Assembly: GCF_040958095.1 (NCBI RefSeq)
Contig: NC_091172.1
Span: 6,063,816 to 6,127,815, forward strand
Direction: 5' to 3'
Origin: Procambarus clarkii
Taxonomy: Eukaryota; Arthropoda; Malacostraca; Decapoda; Cambaridae
DNA: 64,000 bases
In this document: positions 52,601 through 62,604 of the stretch, piece after piece
Layout of the letters: every line of letters begins with the position of its first letter
How positions within the stretch are numbered: the first letter of the stretch is position 1
Made by a program: the position numbers and the translations under genes
Notes under the pieces: generated by a model
Told to the model about the DNA's origin: nothing
Database searches by the model: none
What the model saw: the letters and a program-made list of their open reading frames with translations, nothing else

Positions 52601-53695
52601 ACCGGACCGGACTGATCAGCTGAAAGAGGCGGAGCCGCGGGAAGACCCTTGGGTTTAGACATTGAGCAAGAAGCGCCTGAAACCAGGGCTGGGCCGGCCA
52701 CCAAGGAGCCAACAGGACTACTCTCCCCTGGTAAGTCTCCAACTGAGCCAGGATCCGGAGCGACAACCAGACCGGTGGGAAGAGGTACAGGTAACTCAAC
52801 CTCGACCAGTCCAGCCGAAAGGCATCGATCCTGATGACCTCGCAGTCTGGGAAGGGCGCCACATACACTGGAAGACGCCTTGACCACGCTGATGCGAAGA
52901 GGTCCACCTCTGGGTGTCCATACGTCCGGCAGAGCCAACAGAAAGAGTCGGGGTTGACTATCCATTCCGTGAAAAAAAGGGAATTACGTCCACCAGAACG
53001 TTTGACACCCCCTGAACATGAACCGCCAGGAGAGCCAAATCCCGAGAACTCAGCAGATGAGTCACCCGAAGCGACCAGCCCCACAAAGAATCAAGGACCG
53101 CATCGAACCTCCTCGGTCCAGGCAAAGAATCACCGGGGAGCAGTCCGATTGGAGCCGGATCATTGCTCCTCGAGCGACAGGATTCCTCTGAAGCGAATGC
53201 CACACCACCACAAACTCCCGCGCCGTGCTGTGAGCTTGACAAGGATGGACCCCACTGACCCTGGCCGGCCTTGTGAGCATTTGTCACAAAGCCCCAGCAG
53301 AGAGACTAGGCATCTGTGAACACATTGAGCGAGGGCTCGGGGAGGCGCCACGGCACAGAACCCTGAAAAACCCGCAGTGGAAGCTGGCGACACAGCAGCC
53401 GACGCAAGGCTCCCGGGATCCGAACCCATCGATCGCGAGAGCGGCGGAAGGGACGACCCCAATACGCGTCCCGGAGGTCCAGAGACACTATCTAGGCACC
53501 TGGTGCCAAAAGCAGCCAGATCTGAGACAGAGTGGTCATCCGAACGGAGACGGCAAAAGACCCAGAAATTCAGACAAGATAAAGTCCAGTATGAACCGCA
53601 GATCCACACAAACCCATTTCAGAACTGAAAACAGGCGGGAAACCCACCTGAGGGACGTTGTCGTTTCGACCATACCCAAGTGAACCCCATTCCCG
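52601..53695 (-). pseudogene. DIRS-2 reverse transcriptase (partial) and RNase H
   Basis: Contains SLDLRDAYWGRPFRRSRDRW (LDLRDAYW retained), IRLQSDCSPVILCLDRGGSM, LALLAVHVQGVSNVLVDV and CRTYGHPEVDLFASAWSRR. The middle of RT between the LDLRDAYW block and the RNase H is deleted relative to DIRS-1, so the YLDD box is missing. RT N-terminal residues (VSRLFSVLKWVCVDLRFILD) are at 53620-53690. Confidence 0.8.
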
Positions 53696-53714
53696 GATGT
53701 CCTGACAGAGCACA

Positions 53715-54125
53715 GGAGAAGAGGCCTCCTTGAAGGCCAAGTACCAAATCTACACAGTAAAATAACAACGTACTGGAGTGAACGATATGGAAGAAAATGC
53801 AGAATAGAACAAGTGAAGAGCAGGGGTGCCATAGGCACAATCAAAGAACACTGCATAAACATCAGAGGTCCACGGTTGTTCAACACCTTCCCAGCAAGCA
53901 TAAGAAATATTGCCGAACAACCATGGACATCTTCAAGAGGAAACTAGATTTATTCCTCCAAGTAGTGCCAGACCAACCGGGCTGTGGTGGGTATGTGGTC
54001 CTGTGGGCCGCTCCAAGCAACAGCCTAGTGGACCAAACTCTCACAAGTCAAGCCTGGCCTCGGGCCGGGTTTGGGGAGTAGAAGAACTCCCAGAACCCCA
54101 TCAACCAGGTATCAACCAGGCCTGC
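53715..54125 (+). mobile_element. LINE-B2 3' end inside DIRS-2
   Basis: Encodes NRTSEEQGCHRHNQRTLHKH-type C-terminal sequence, with INIRGPRLFN decayed, and DIFKRKLDLFLQVVPDQPGC. The tail TCAACCAGGTATCAACCAGG follows. It is 5'-truncated and of opposite orientation to DIRS-2, splitting gag-like from RT. Confidence 0.88.
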
Positions 54126-55830
54126 CCTGCCAGCCCCGATCCCCTCGAAGGAGGAGGAGCGACCCAATGCTACCGCAGGCCGGAGGAAACAACCCGAAAT
54201 GCCCATGAATTGTGGGGCCAGGTGAGAGCAAACAGCGCGAGCCTTCCCCCAATCGCCCGGTCAACGGGGCGACCCGCGAAAGGGCCGACGTCCCCTACGA
54301 GAGCCTGACCGATGCTTAGAGCGATCACCGCGCCGACCAGATGCCGACGCCTCAAGAGTTGCCAGCCCCGAATCTGGCACTACTGGCTTACGACGACTGA
54401 AGGAACCCTGAGACCTGGCATGACCCTTTCGGGCAGTACCACCATGGCATCCCCAGAGAACCAACAAGTCCGACATAGGCCGGCAACTAGACGAAGCTGC
54501 TTGCAGAAAATGCAACACCGCAGACACTGCAAACTGCAATGGACAAAAAGTGGACGAAAATCTAAGAGCCAGGGCCCAAGCCGATTCCAAAGAGTGGACG
54601 AGCACCGCCTGTCGGCATGCGAGACAAGAAGCAAAGAACAGGGACACAATCTCCCTCGGAATCGGCGCAAACAACTTTAACAAAGCAGCCGACGCCCGAG
54701 CTGCTGAAGCAAACACACTGGACATCGGCCCAGATCCCAGTTCCTGCACATCCTCGCCAAGCCAGTCCGAAGACAGCTCCAGCAGAGAAAAGAAACGCAA
54801 GACCGAAGTCAAATGCCCACGGGCGCGCAATTCTTTGGCCACCAGGGACGCCGAAAGGGAGGGGAACTGCACGTGAAGCTGAATCTGACCGACATCACAT
54901 GGAAGCACGGGGGCGAACAAGCACGCATTGAGGTGCTCAAATTCGCCCCCTAGGTAAACCTGAACAACCGTAGTCACTTTCCGCCATTCAAGCGCACGGG
55001 TCCGACAGAACGAATGCCACGCCCCCATGAAAAGAAAGTGCAGTCTGCCAACTAGAAGACTCTGGCACCTTGTAACGCATCCAGAAAGAAAACGAGGAGC
55101 CAAACTCGAAAGAAGAAGGATCCATTATCGAGGCGTAATCCGGGTCTCGCAAGAGGTAAGCTGCAAGGGCTTCCCATGCCACCTTTGATGTGATGCGGGA
55201 AGCCGTAAACCTCTGGAAGGAGGGAACCGAGGAACCGAAGGGAACCCGGAACCGAACCCGGGGAGGAGTCGCACCCATATCAAACTCGTACAGGGAGGGG
55301 TTGTTGTTGTTGTTTAAGATTCGCTACCTGGAACAAAAAATCCCAAGTAGCACGGGCTATGGTGAGCCCGTAGACAGGGAGGGGGGATAGGAAAACCCCT
55401 TTCCCTGTAACAACAAGCCCTGCGCCGAGGGTACCAACACCCAAGCGGGGTCAAACGAGGCCCAAGCACCCCAAGTTAACTCCTCCTCAGCCCTGGAAAT
55501 CTCCACGTCAGAACTCGGGGCCGAGCAGTCCTCCAAACCCTCTTACTCTGGAGAAAAGGCAGAGTCAGCTGGAAAAGCCGGGATGAAGGGGGGCCCCGCT
55601 GGCACGGCCCAAGGGCTCCAGCAGGAAGAACAGGCTCGAATGTCTCCGCCGCCGATCCGGAAGGGACATTCCCCGAATCCGCCCCAGACTCACCACCAGG
55701 CAAACCCTGCCCTGACTCTGAAACCCTCAGACATTTGGAAGCCGGGAGCAGGGAGCAGGGGGGAGGAAGGGGAGCAGGATGAACCACAGCAGGGGAAGGA
55801 CTAGGGGGCTGCAGATGAAACAAAAGTCAA
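54126..55830 (-). pseudogene. DIRS-2 Gag-like ORF
   Basis: Minus-strand blocks match DIRS-1: PASKCLRVSESGQGLPGGES, YLLRDPDYASIMDPSSFEFG, VQVYLGGEFEHLNACLFAPV, LRFFSLLELSSDWLGEDVQE and CRPMSDLLVLWG. A 280-codon segment (55103-54261) is open. A short insertion with GTTGTTGTTGTTGTTTAAGA at 55295-55390 breaks the N-terminal part. Confidence 0.75.
55295..55390. mobile_element. Short retroposon-like insertion in DIRS-2 gag
   Basis: About 95 bp with (TTG)n at the left, then ATTCGCTACCTGGAACAAAA and GTAGCACGGGCTATGGTGAG. It is absent from DIRS-1 at the same place. The simple-repeat end suggests a truncated retroposon tail. Confidence 0.6.
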
Positions 55831-57021
55831 GGCGACTAACACCCTCAAGTCCGGGTCCCTATAACCAAAGCGGGGCAGCTACGGGGCATCCAGAAAGGCA
55901 ACCAATATTGCGTGTTGCAGCAACCTAAACCTTGCATGCAACGTTGAAGCTGCTTGCATCCGAATATCAATCTTTGGACTGGGTGAATTGGAGTACAAAC
56001 ATGGAACACCACTCGCAGGACTCCGGGTGAAAGGTGTCATTGACCCAACAAGCAGCATGGCAGAGGCAAAGATGGTGAGTGTCACCCTGAGGAGAGGAGT
56101 CAAGGGGACAGAGCAACCTTCAGATAACCCTGAAGCCGCAAGGGCAGTACTTGCAGGACACCTAGGGAAGGTGGCCCTAGGTGTATGCACCCCCCCAGTA
56201 CTCTTGTGTTACTCCTGGCTCGCACAATACCAAAACTGAACAACAACACTGCACTGCAGTGCTGTTTAAAGGTTGGAGCCAGAGTCGATCAACCATTCGC
56301 GCTCACAACAGCCTGTCACAACAGAGTTGCTGGCGTGGAGGTCTTGGAACCCCCACCCTCCCCCCTTCCCCTCCCCTGGAGAGGAGGATTGCACAAACGG
56401 ATGCGCGGCGTTTGTGGTGATGTCATACTTGTTTTCTTAGTTTTGATTGGGGAGTTCTGTTGCTTGTTTGGCTTTTGGTTTGCAATTATTTTTTGATCAG
56501 CAGTAGTTTGTTTTAGAATTCCTACCTTTCTGGGTGCCTGACCTGGTAGATGGCAGACAAAGACTGCCTCCAATTACACTGTGGTGTCTTTAGGCCATTG
56601 CTTCTCGTGCCTCTCTTGAGGGGGCCAGGTTCTGGCTCTGGTCCCTGGTAGGCCTAGAACTCCTTCGATTGACTGTTGCCACTGTCTAATATTTACACAT
56701 CAGCCCAGTATAGCTCCGGGGAGCCGAAGGGGTTTCTCCAAAGAAAGGCAGAACTCCCTCCAAACATATAGAAACACGCAAACAAGCAAACGTCACACTC
56801 CTCCGCCTCGCCGCTCATTCGTATAGCCCTCCCCACGCCGGCTACCTAGCATTCCACTTGGGAAGCTAATCATCAAACAACATAAAAAACTACTGATCAG
56901 AGGGTGGGAGTGAGGGAGGGTTGCCCAGGAGCCTCCGGTGCTCACCCAGAAATTGGCGTTTCATTACATTTAACGCTGGTTTTCTGTGGGGAACCCCTAT
57001 GACTTCCTGGAGTTACATACC

Positions 57022-57722
57022 CAAAGAACCAAGCAAATTTTGTGACAGCCATAAAAATGATCAGATGAATTATGGGAACATTCAAATCCAGGGATCCCAT
57101 CACAATGGTTGTACTCTTCAAGTCACTTGTGTTGTCCCGTCTTGAGTACTGCTCAGTACTCACTTCCCCCTTCAGAGCAGGAGAGATTGCTGAAATAGAG
57201 GGAATACAGAGAACATTTTCGGCACGCATACAGGCGATAAAGTACCTAAATTATTGGGATTGTCTCAAAGCCCTCCAAATGTACTCAATAAAAAGAAGAT
57301 GAGAGAGATATCAATTAATATAGACATGGAAGATACTGGAGGGCTAAGTACCAAATCTAGACAGTAAAATAACAATGTACTGGAGTGGATGATGTGGAAG
57401 AAAATGCAGAATAGAACCAGTGAAGAGCAGAGGTGCCATAGGCACAATCGAACATTGTATAAACATCATTGGTCTGTGGTTCAACACCCTCCAGCGAGCA
57501 TAAGAAATATTGCCGGAACAACCGTGGACATCTTCAAGGGGAAACTAAATTCTTTCCTCCAAGGAGTGCCGGACCAACCGGGCTGTGGTGGATATGTGGG
57601 CCTGCGGGGCGCTCCAAGCAACAGCCTTGTGGACCAAACTCTCACAAGTCAAGCCTGGCCTTGGGCCGGGTTTGGGGAGTAGAAGAACTCCCAGAAACCT
57701 CATCAACCAGGTATCAACCAGA
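57022..57722 (+). mobile_element. LINE-B2 3' end inside DIRS-3
   Basis: Encodes GTFKSRDPITMVVLFKSLVL, SRLEYCSVLTSPFRAGEIAE, ARIQAIKYLNYWDCLKALQM and DIFKGKLNSFLQGVPDQPGC. It has the tail CATCAACCAGGTATCAACCA. About 700 bp, with frameshifts near 57300 and 57450. DIRS terminal sequence continues on both sides. Confidence 0.9.
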
Positions 57723-58270
57723 TATGAGGAAAAGGGGGACTTACCTGGGAGGCGGCCTACCACGTAATCCTCTGTGCGACGTCGAGATAACTGGCCAACC
57801 TTCAACCCAAATGAACACAGGAACGCCCAGGAGCAGGAACGTTAACCAAATAACAGGCGGCCAGGACCCTGTTTGACCTCCAAAGTCTCTGCACCTGAAT
57901 ATCAGCCCAAGACATGTTGCCAAACACGGCAGCCAGTACAGCAAACTTCCTAACATCATGGGTCACGAGGATAGACCGCAGGCTGGCTAGACTTAATAAC
58001 CCTGCAAATGACCTGGGAGACCCGAGCCCTGGAACAGGGAACGAGGGAAACTGGATCAACCCAAAGTGCATCCCCAGCCACCGAAGCACGCAGATAACGG
58101 TGAAGAGCTGCAACTGGACACGACACATGATGCAACCCCGGCCTGACCAACCAAGCATCAATGACGCAAGGACCCCTCCGGAATCCAGCCGTCTCGCTTT
58201 TCGCCGAAAAAGAAGGCTACAACCAAACCGACCAACCAACCCGACCAACCAAACCGACCGACTGGAAACT

Positions 58271-58508
58271 TAGTACACAGATGAGCCACAGAGACGTTAG
58301 AATTTTTTCAGTGTCAGAGTCGTTAATAAATGGAATGCACTAGGTAGTGATGTGGTGGAGGCTGACTCCATACACAGTTTCAAATGTAGATATGATAGAG
58401 CCTAGTAGGCTCAGGAATCTGTACACCAGTTGATTGACAGTTGACAGGCGGGACCAAAGAGACAAAGCCCAACCCCCACAAGGACAATTAGGTGAGCAAT
58501 TAGGTGAG
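58271..58508 (+). mobile_element. LINE-C-like 3' end inside DIRS-3
   Basis: Reads DVRIFSVSESLINGMH-type C-terminal residues, then VVEADSIHSFK in shifted frames. The tail is AGCCCAACCCCCACAAGGAC then AATTAGGTGAGCAATTAGGT, a variant of the LINE-C tail (CTCAACCCCCGCAAACACAA). It retains TTGATTGACAGTTGACAGGC, which the SINEs at 15587 and 25329 also carry next to their tails. Confidence 0.82.
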
Positions 58509-59098
58509 TACCACCAGGACCAAAAGAGCAGAAATCCCTGCACTGGAGGAGAGCATGAAATTCACCGACCCAACCCCCAGAGGTCAATGCCAACAGAAAC
58601 AGAGCCTTGGAAATACCAATCTTGAACTGAAGGGGCCACCACAAACCAAGGAGAGGAAAGGTAAGAGAGCACCCTGACCAAGGACCGGAATGGCTCAGGC
58701 GGCGCATGAGCAGGCCAGAGGTGAAACAAAGCACGAGAAAGCTTATGGAATGGGGTAGGAGTGACATCCACCCCGAATGCAAGCTGGAGCGGCTCTGCCA
58801 GCACCGCACGATACGAGGCGACAGTATTAGGCATCAAATGATGGTCCTGAAAAAGCTAAGACAGAAAGGACAAGATAACTCGATCAGAAATAGAAGACAA
58901 CCTACGAAAAGAGAGAAAATGGCAGAAAGAACGCCAGGAAACTTCATACTGTCGCCGAGACAAAGCTCTCAAGTGGAACACCATCAACAAAGCCACCTGA
59001 TCACCATACAAACGATGATAAACCCGCATCAATAAGACCAGATGCGAAGAGCAAAGGAGAAGGCCGAACCAGCCGTGTACCGGACATTCAGACCTGTG

Positions 59099-60625
59099 GA
59101 TTGATGATCCGGCTCCGTTCGGACTGCTCCCAGGTGGTTCATTGCCTGAACCGAGGGGGGTTTCGATGCGGTCTTTGGCTCTTTGGCGCTGGTCGCTTCG
59201 GGTGACTTGTCTGCTTAGTTCTCAGGGTTTGGCTCTCTTGGCTGTTCATGTGCGGGGAGTGTCCAACGTCTTGGCCAACGACCTGCCTCGTTTCGTTCCC
59301 CTATCCACGGAATGGACGGTCGACGCCGACTCCTTCTGTTTGCTTTGCCAGACGTTCGGGCGCCCCGAGGTGGACCTCTTCATGCCGGCGTGGTTGAGGC
59401 ACCTTCTCCTGTATGTGGCCCCTTCCCAGACTTCGAGGCTGTCGGGTCGATGCCTTTCGGCAGGACTGGTTGAGGTGGGGGTTCCTGTACCTCTTTTCCC
59501 TGGTTCAGCTGTTGCTCCAGGTCCTGACTGGTTTGGAGGGGAGAGTAGTCCTCTTGGCCCCGTCGTGGCTGGCCCAGCCATGGTTTCAGGCGCTGCTTGC
59601 TCGGTGTCCAAACCCGGAGTTTTTTTTGCGGCTCTGCCTTTTCCAGCAGATCGGACTGGAGTGTCATATGGCTGGTTCAATCTTCTCCTCGAGTCTTCGC
59701 GTATGGTGTTTTTGACTCGAGTTTATTATCATCTCTATGGTGATTAGGTGGCTTCCTTGTTAGTGTCTCATCTGCGAGCTTCTTCTTGGCGGCAGTATGA
59801 AGTTTCCTGGCGGTCCTTCCGGTTCTTTTTCGTCTTCGTCGTTATGAATCGCTATCTGTTAGGGTAGTATTGTCCTTTCTCTCTCGGTGGTTCCAGGACT
59901 GTCATCTTATGCCTAACACTGTTGTCTCATATCGTGCTGTGCTGGCGAAGCCGCTTCAGCTTGCTTTCGGTATTGTTACGTCTGCGCCGTTTTGTAAGTT
60001 TTCTCGGGCGTTGTTTCACCTCCGGCCTGCTCATGCACCGCCTGAGCCGTCCTGGCCATTGGATAGATTGCTTTCTTTACTCTCTTCTCCTCGGTTTGTT
60101 GTGGCCCCTTCGGTTAAGGATTGTTTCTTGAAGGCTCTTTTTCTATTGGCATTGGCCTCTGGAGGTCAGGTCAGTGAGCTTCGTGCTCTCCTCTGGCGCA
60201 GGGGTTTCTGTTCCTTCGATCGAGGTGATAGGTTTGTTTGTCTGCAGCTGTCTCCGTCTTTTCTGAGGAAGAATGAGACTGCTGCTTTCCGGAAGGGTCC
60301 TTGGGTTGTTGATGCTTGGTTGGTTAGGCCAGGGGTGCATCATGTTTTGTGTCCGATTGCGGCCCTCCGCCGCTATTTGTACGCCACGTCTTCTGTATCC
60401 AGGGACGCGCTTTGGGTTGATCCAGGTTTCCCTTCTTCCCTGTTCGCGGGTGCAGGTTTCCCTAAGTTCGATGCTATTGCTGCCGTCTTTGGCAACATGT
60501 CCTGGGCTGATATTCGGGTGTGGGGATTTTGGTGGTCGAACAGGGTCCTGGCTGCTTGATGTCTTGTGAACGTTCCTGGGCCTAGTTGGGCCTGCGTCGC
60601 TTTGGGCCAGCAGTTGCAGCCAGTT
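59099..60625 (+). pseudogene. DIRS-4 RNase H and tyrosine recombinase
   Basis: RNase H part: IRLRSDCSQVVHCLN, LALLAVHVRGVSNVLANDLP, LCQTFGRPEVDLFMPAWLR. Recombinase part: LTRVYYHLYGD, LSRWFQDCHLMPNTVVSYRA, LLALASGGQVSELRAL (the conserved Arg position is Gln) and FDAIAAVFGNMSWADIRVWG. The segment between SLFAGAGFP and KFDAIAAVFG lacks the HD.RKFA block through a deletion, so catalytic residues are missing. Confidence 0.85.
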
Positions 60626-61295
60626 GTTTTAACCTCAAGTTGAGGAGTGAGCAGCGACCGCCTCCCGGGTAAGGCTCTCTATTTTCGTCTGTGGGTAGTT
60701 AGCTCTGGGGAGCTGTAGGGGCTACCCCAGAAAACCAGCGTTGAGTGTAATGAAACGCCATTTTCTGGGTGAGACGCGGAGGCTCCCCTTCATCCCTCCC
60801 TCCCCCTGGTCTACGGTTTTTCACGTGTTTTGATGTCCAGCCTCAAAACTGAAGGGTGGATTGCCGACGCGAGGGTCTGGGGCTCCTCCTTTCCCCTCCC
60901 GGGGAGGAGGGAGCTGCGCAGACAGTGGCAAGGCAACGTGTGATGTTATGCTCGTTTGCTAGTTTCTTTTAGGGGAGTTCTATCCACTTGTTCAGCTTTT
61001 GGTAGCATTTTTCACCAGGATAGGGGTTTGTTTTGGGATGCTTACCTTTCTGGGTGCCTGACCTGGTCGATGACAGACATAGAATGCTTCTAACCACACG
61101 GGGGTTTCTGTAGGCCATTGCTCCCCATGCCTTTCTGAAGGGGCTAGGTTCTGGCTCGTGGTCCCCGGTAGGCCCATAGAACTCCATACACATGACTGAT
61201 GCCAAAGTCTGACATAAGCATATCAGCCTGGATAAGCTCTGGGGAGCCTTTGGGTCTCACCCAGAAAATGGTGTTTTATTATATTCAACACTGTT
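59099..61295 (+). mobile_element. DIRS-4: plus-strand DIRS 3' half and right inverted repeat
   Basis: Begins in RNase H, continues through tyrosine recombinase (to about 60625) and ends with a right terminal repeat (60830-61250). The minus strand of that repeat encodes TSQNLAPSERHGEQWPTETP, as in DIRS-1. Boundary motifs lie at 60746 (plus) and 61257 (inverse). It joins DIRS-3 head to head at 59098/59099, so two recombinase genes point away from each other from that point. Confidence 0.85.
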
Positions 61296-61785
61296 TTTTT
61301 TTTGGGCGAGCCCTGGAAATGCCCTGACACCCTCCCTCCCTCCCTCTGGTCGGCATTTTTTTTTCATCGTTCTACAAATTAGGGGTGAAGTGGCCGGCTC
61401 GCCTGAGCGGTCTCCCACTTTTCCCTGTCGGGGGAGTTGGGTCACTAACGAGTGCACTCGCTAGTTGGATTACGATTTGCTTGTTTCATTGTTTTCTTTT
61501 GGTGGGAGTTTTTTGGCTCTGTTCAGACATAGGTTGCAATTCTAACCTGTTGGTGGTGTGTAATGTCTCGCCTACCTTTCTGTGTTATCCTCGGTCGATG
61601 ACAGACATGACTATACTCTAAATGTAGAGAGCTCATTGCCATTGCTCACTGTGCCTCTCTGAGGAGGCCAGGTTCTGGCATGTGGCTCCCAGTAGGCACT
61701 AGAACTCCAAGGTATTGATGGCAGCAAACTAATATGGCACATGTCAGTTTTATAGCTACTGGGAGCTTCCAGGGCTTGCCTAGAA
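61296..61785. mobile_element. DIRS terminal-repeat derivative
   Basis: Diverged copy of DIRS terminal sequence: GAGCCCTGGAAATGCCCTGA, TCCCTCCCTCCCTCTGGTCG, TATCCTCGGTCGATGACAGA, TCTGAGGAGGCCAGGTTCTG. It ends with the boundary motif AAATGGCGTTTCATTACATC at 61785. No genes. Confidence 0.7.
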
Positions 61786-62104
61786 AATGGCGTTTCATTA
61801 CATCCAATGCTGGGTTTTTGCTCAGCTCGAATCCTATCTAGGGAGAGTGGTTCTCCTGGCCCAATGGTGGCCGGCCCAGCCTTGGTTTTCAGGCACTGCT
61901 TGCTCGGTGTCCGAACCTGAGAGTTTTTCTGTGGCTCTGCTTCTTTTAGAAGGTTGGGCCGGTAAAGTACCTCGCTGGTTTGCCCAACTCTTCCGGTCTT
62001 CGTGTCAGGTTTTTTTTATGCGGGTGTATCGCCATTTGTATGGTGATCAGGTGACTTCTTTGGTGGTGTCCGACCTGTTTTCTTCCTCTCAGCGATAGTA
62101 TGAA
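61786..62104 (+). pseudogene. DIRS-5 fragment (pre-recombinase region)
   Basis: Encodes LESYLGRVVLLAQWWPAQPW, then FFMRVYRHLYGDQVTSLVVS, matching the start of the recombinase region of DIRS-1 (TYQGRVVLLAPWWPAQPWFQ and RVYHHLYGDQVASLLVS). It directly follows a boundary motif, so gag and RT are missing. It ends where a gypsy-like gag piece begins on the other strand. Confidence 0.82.
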
Positions 62105-62385
62105 GTCGTCTGGCGTTCGTTCTACCATTTTCTTCACAAACAGTTCTGTTTTGGATTTCTCGGCTGCATCATACATAGTACAGTCAGCATTGTAGTTGAG
62201 CATATGGAGCAACGTAATTTATCAGGAGATCCAGCTTGTCCTCATTGGGAGTAGTTTGTTGTACTGCTAGAGAGAAGTTTTTGAATGTCTTGAGCCAATG
62301 ATGCCATTCTTGAGTGGCGTTGGTGGAGTTTGGGTCAGTAGCAATCCGCTTGGGCCGTAGGAACCACTCCATGTTCACTAGATGA
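62105..62385 (-). pseudogene. Gypsy-like LTR retrotransposon Gag N-terminus
   Basis: Starts MEWFLRPKRIATDPNSTNAT, then EWHHWLKTFKNF and DKLDLLINYVAPY, with a frameshift into DCTMYDAAEKSKTELFVKK. This arrangement is that of Gag in some invertebrate Ty3/gypsy elements. Only about 90 residues remain and no LTR is identified. Confidence 0.65.
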
Positions 62386-62522
62386 ATTATTTGATCAATT
62401 AATTTAGGTAAACAAATGCATTGCCAGACTTGTGGCTTTATTGATTAAATAATTACAGTACAGTTACATACTGCGATAATACCAAGCCATATAATATACA
62501 ATATATATATAAATTATATATA
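62386..62522. other. AT-rich sequence upstream of gypsy-like gag
   Basis: No gene. It may be the gypsy-like leader. It ends in a (TATA)n run at 62500-62522 next to the Tigger-like end. Confidence 0.4.
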
Positions 62523-62604
62523 CAGTGGTACCTCGCATAACGAATTTAATCCGTTCCATGTTCGTCATGTGAAACGGACGTCATACAAAACGAGTGTCCC
62601 CCCA
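62523..62604. mobile_element. Tigger-like terminal sequence
   Basis: CAGTGGTACCTCGCATAACG then AATTTAATCCGTTCC, after TATA. The same terminal style occurs at 16556 and 23583, but the ACGAACATGGAACG-like subterminal words differ, so it is a related family or MITE. It is interrupted by the piggyBac at about 62605. Confidence 0.7.

Larger units (their letters stand above)
49745..56745 (-). mobile_element. DIRS-2: DIRS1-like retrotransposon with nested Tigger and LINE-B2 piece
   Basis: Minus-strand element with inverted repeats at about 49790-50200 and 56330-56740; both carry the AGGTCAGGCACCCAGAAAGG landmark, inverted relative to each other. Genes in order on the minus strand are gag-like (55823-54126), RT/RNase H (53690-52600) and tyrosine recombinase (52600-51719, continuing left of the Tigger). 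Interruptions are a Tigger at 50548-51716, a LINE-B2 end at 53715-54125 and a short (GTT)n-bearing insertion at 55295-55390. Confidence 0.87.
56746..59098 (-). mobile_element. DIRS-3: partial DIRS with nested LINE-B2 and LINE-C ends
   Basis: Minus-strand DIRS terminal sequence (boundary motif TTGGCGTTTCATTACATTTA at 56955), then tyrosine recombinase pieces at 57724-58270 and 58509-59098. It is interrupted by LINE-B2 (57022-57722) and LINE-C (58271-58508) ends. The recombinase shows PNTVASYRAVLAEPLQLAFG and GDALWVDPVSLVPC. It stops abruptly at 59098, where a plus-strand DIRS begins. Confidence 0.8.

Noticed and set aside
53715-54125. Possible independent gene on the plus strand inside DIRS-2
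   Set aside because: It matches the C-terminus and tail of LINE-B2, so it is a truncated LINE insertion.
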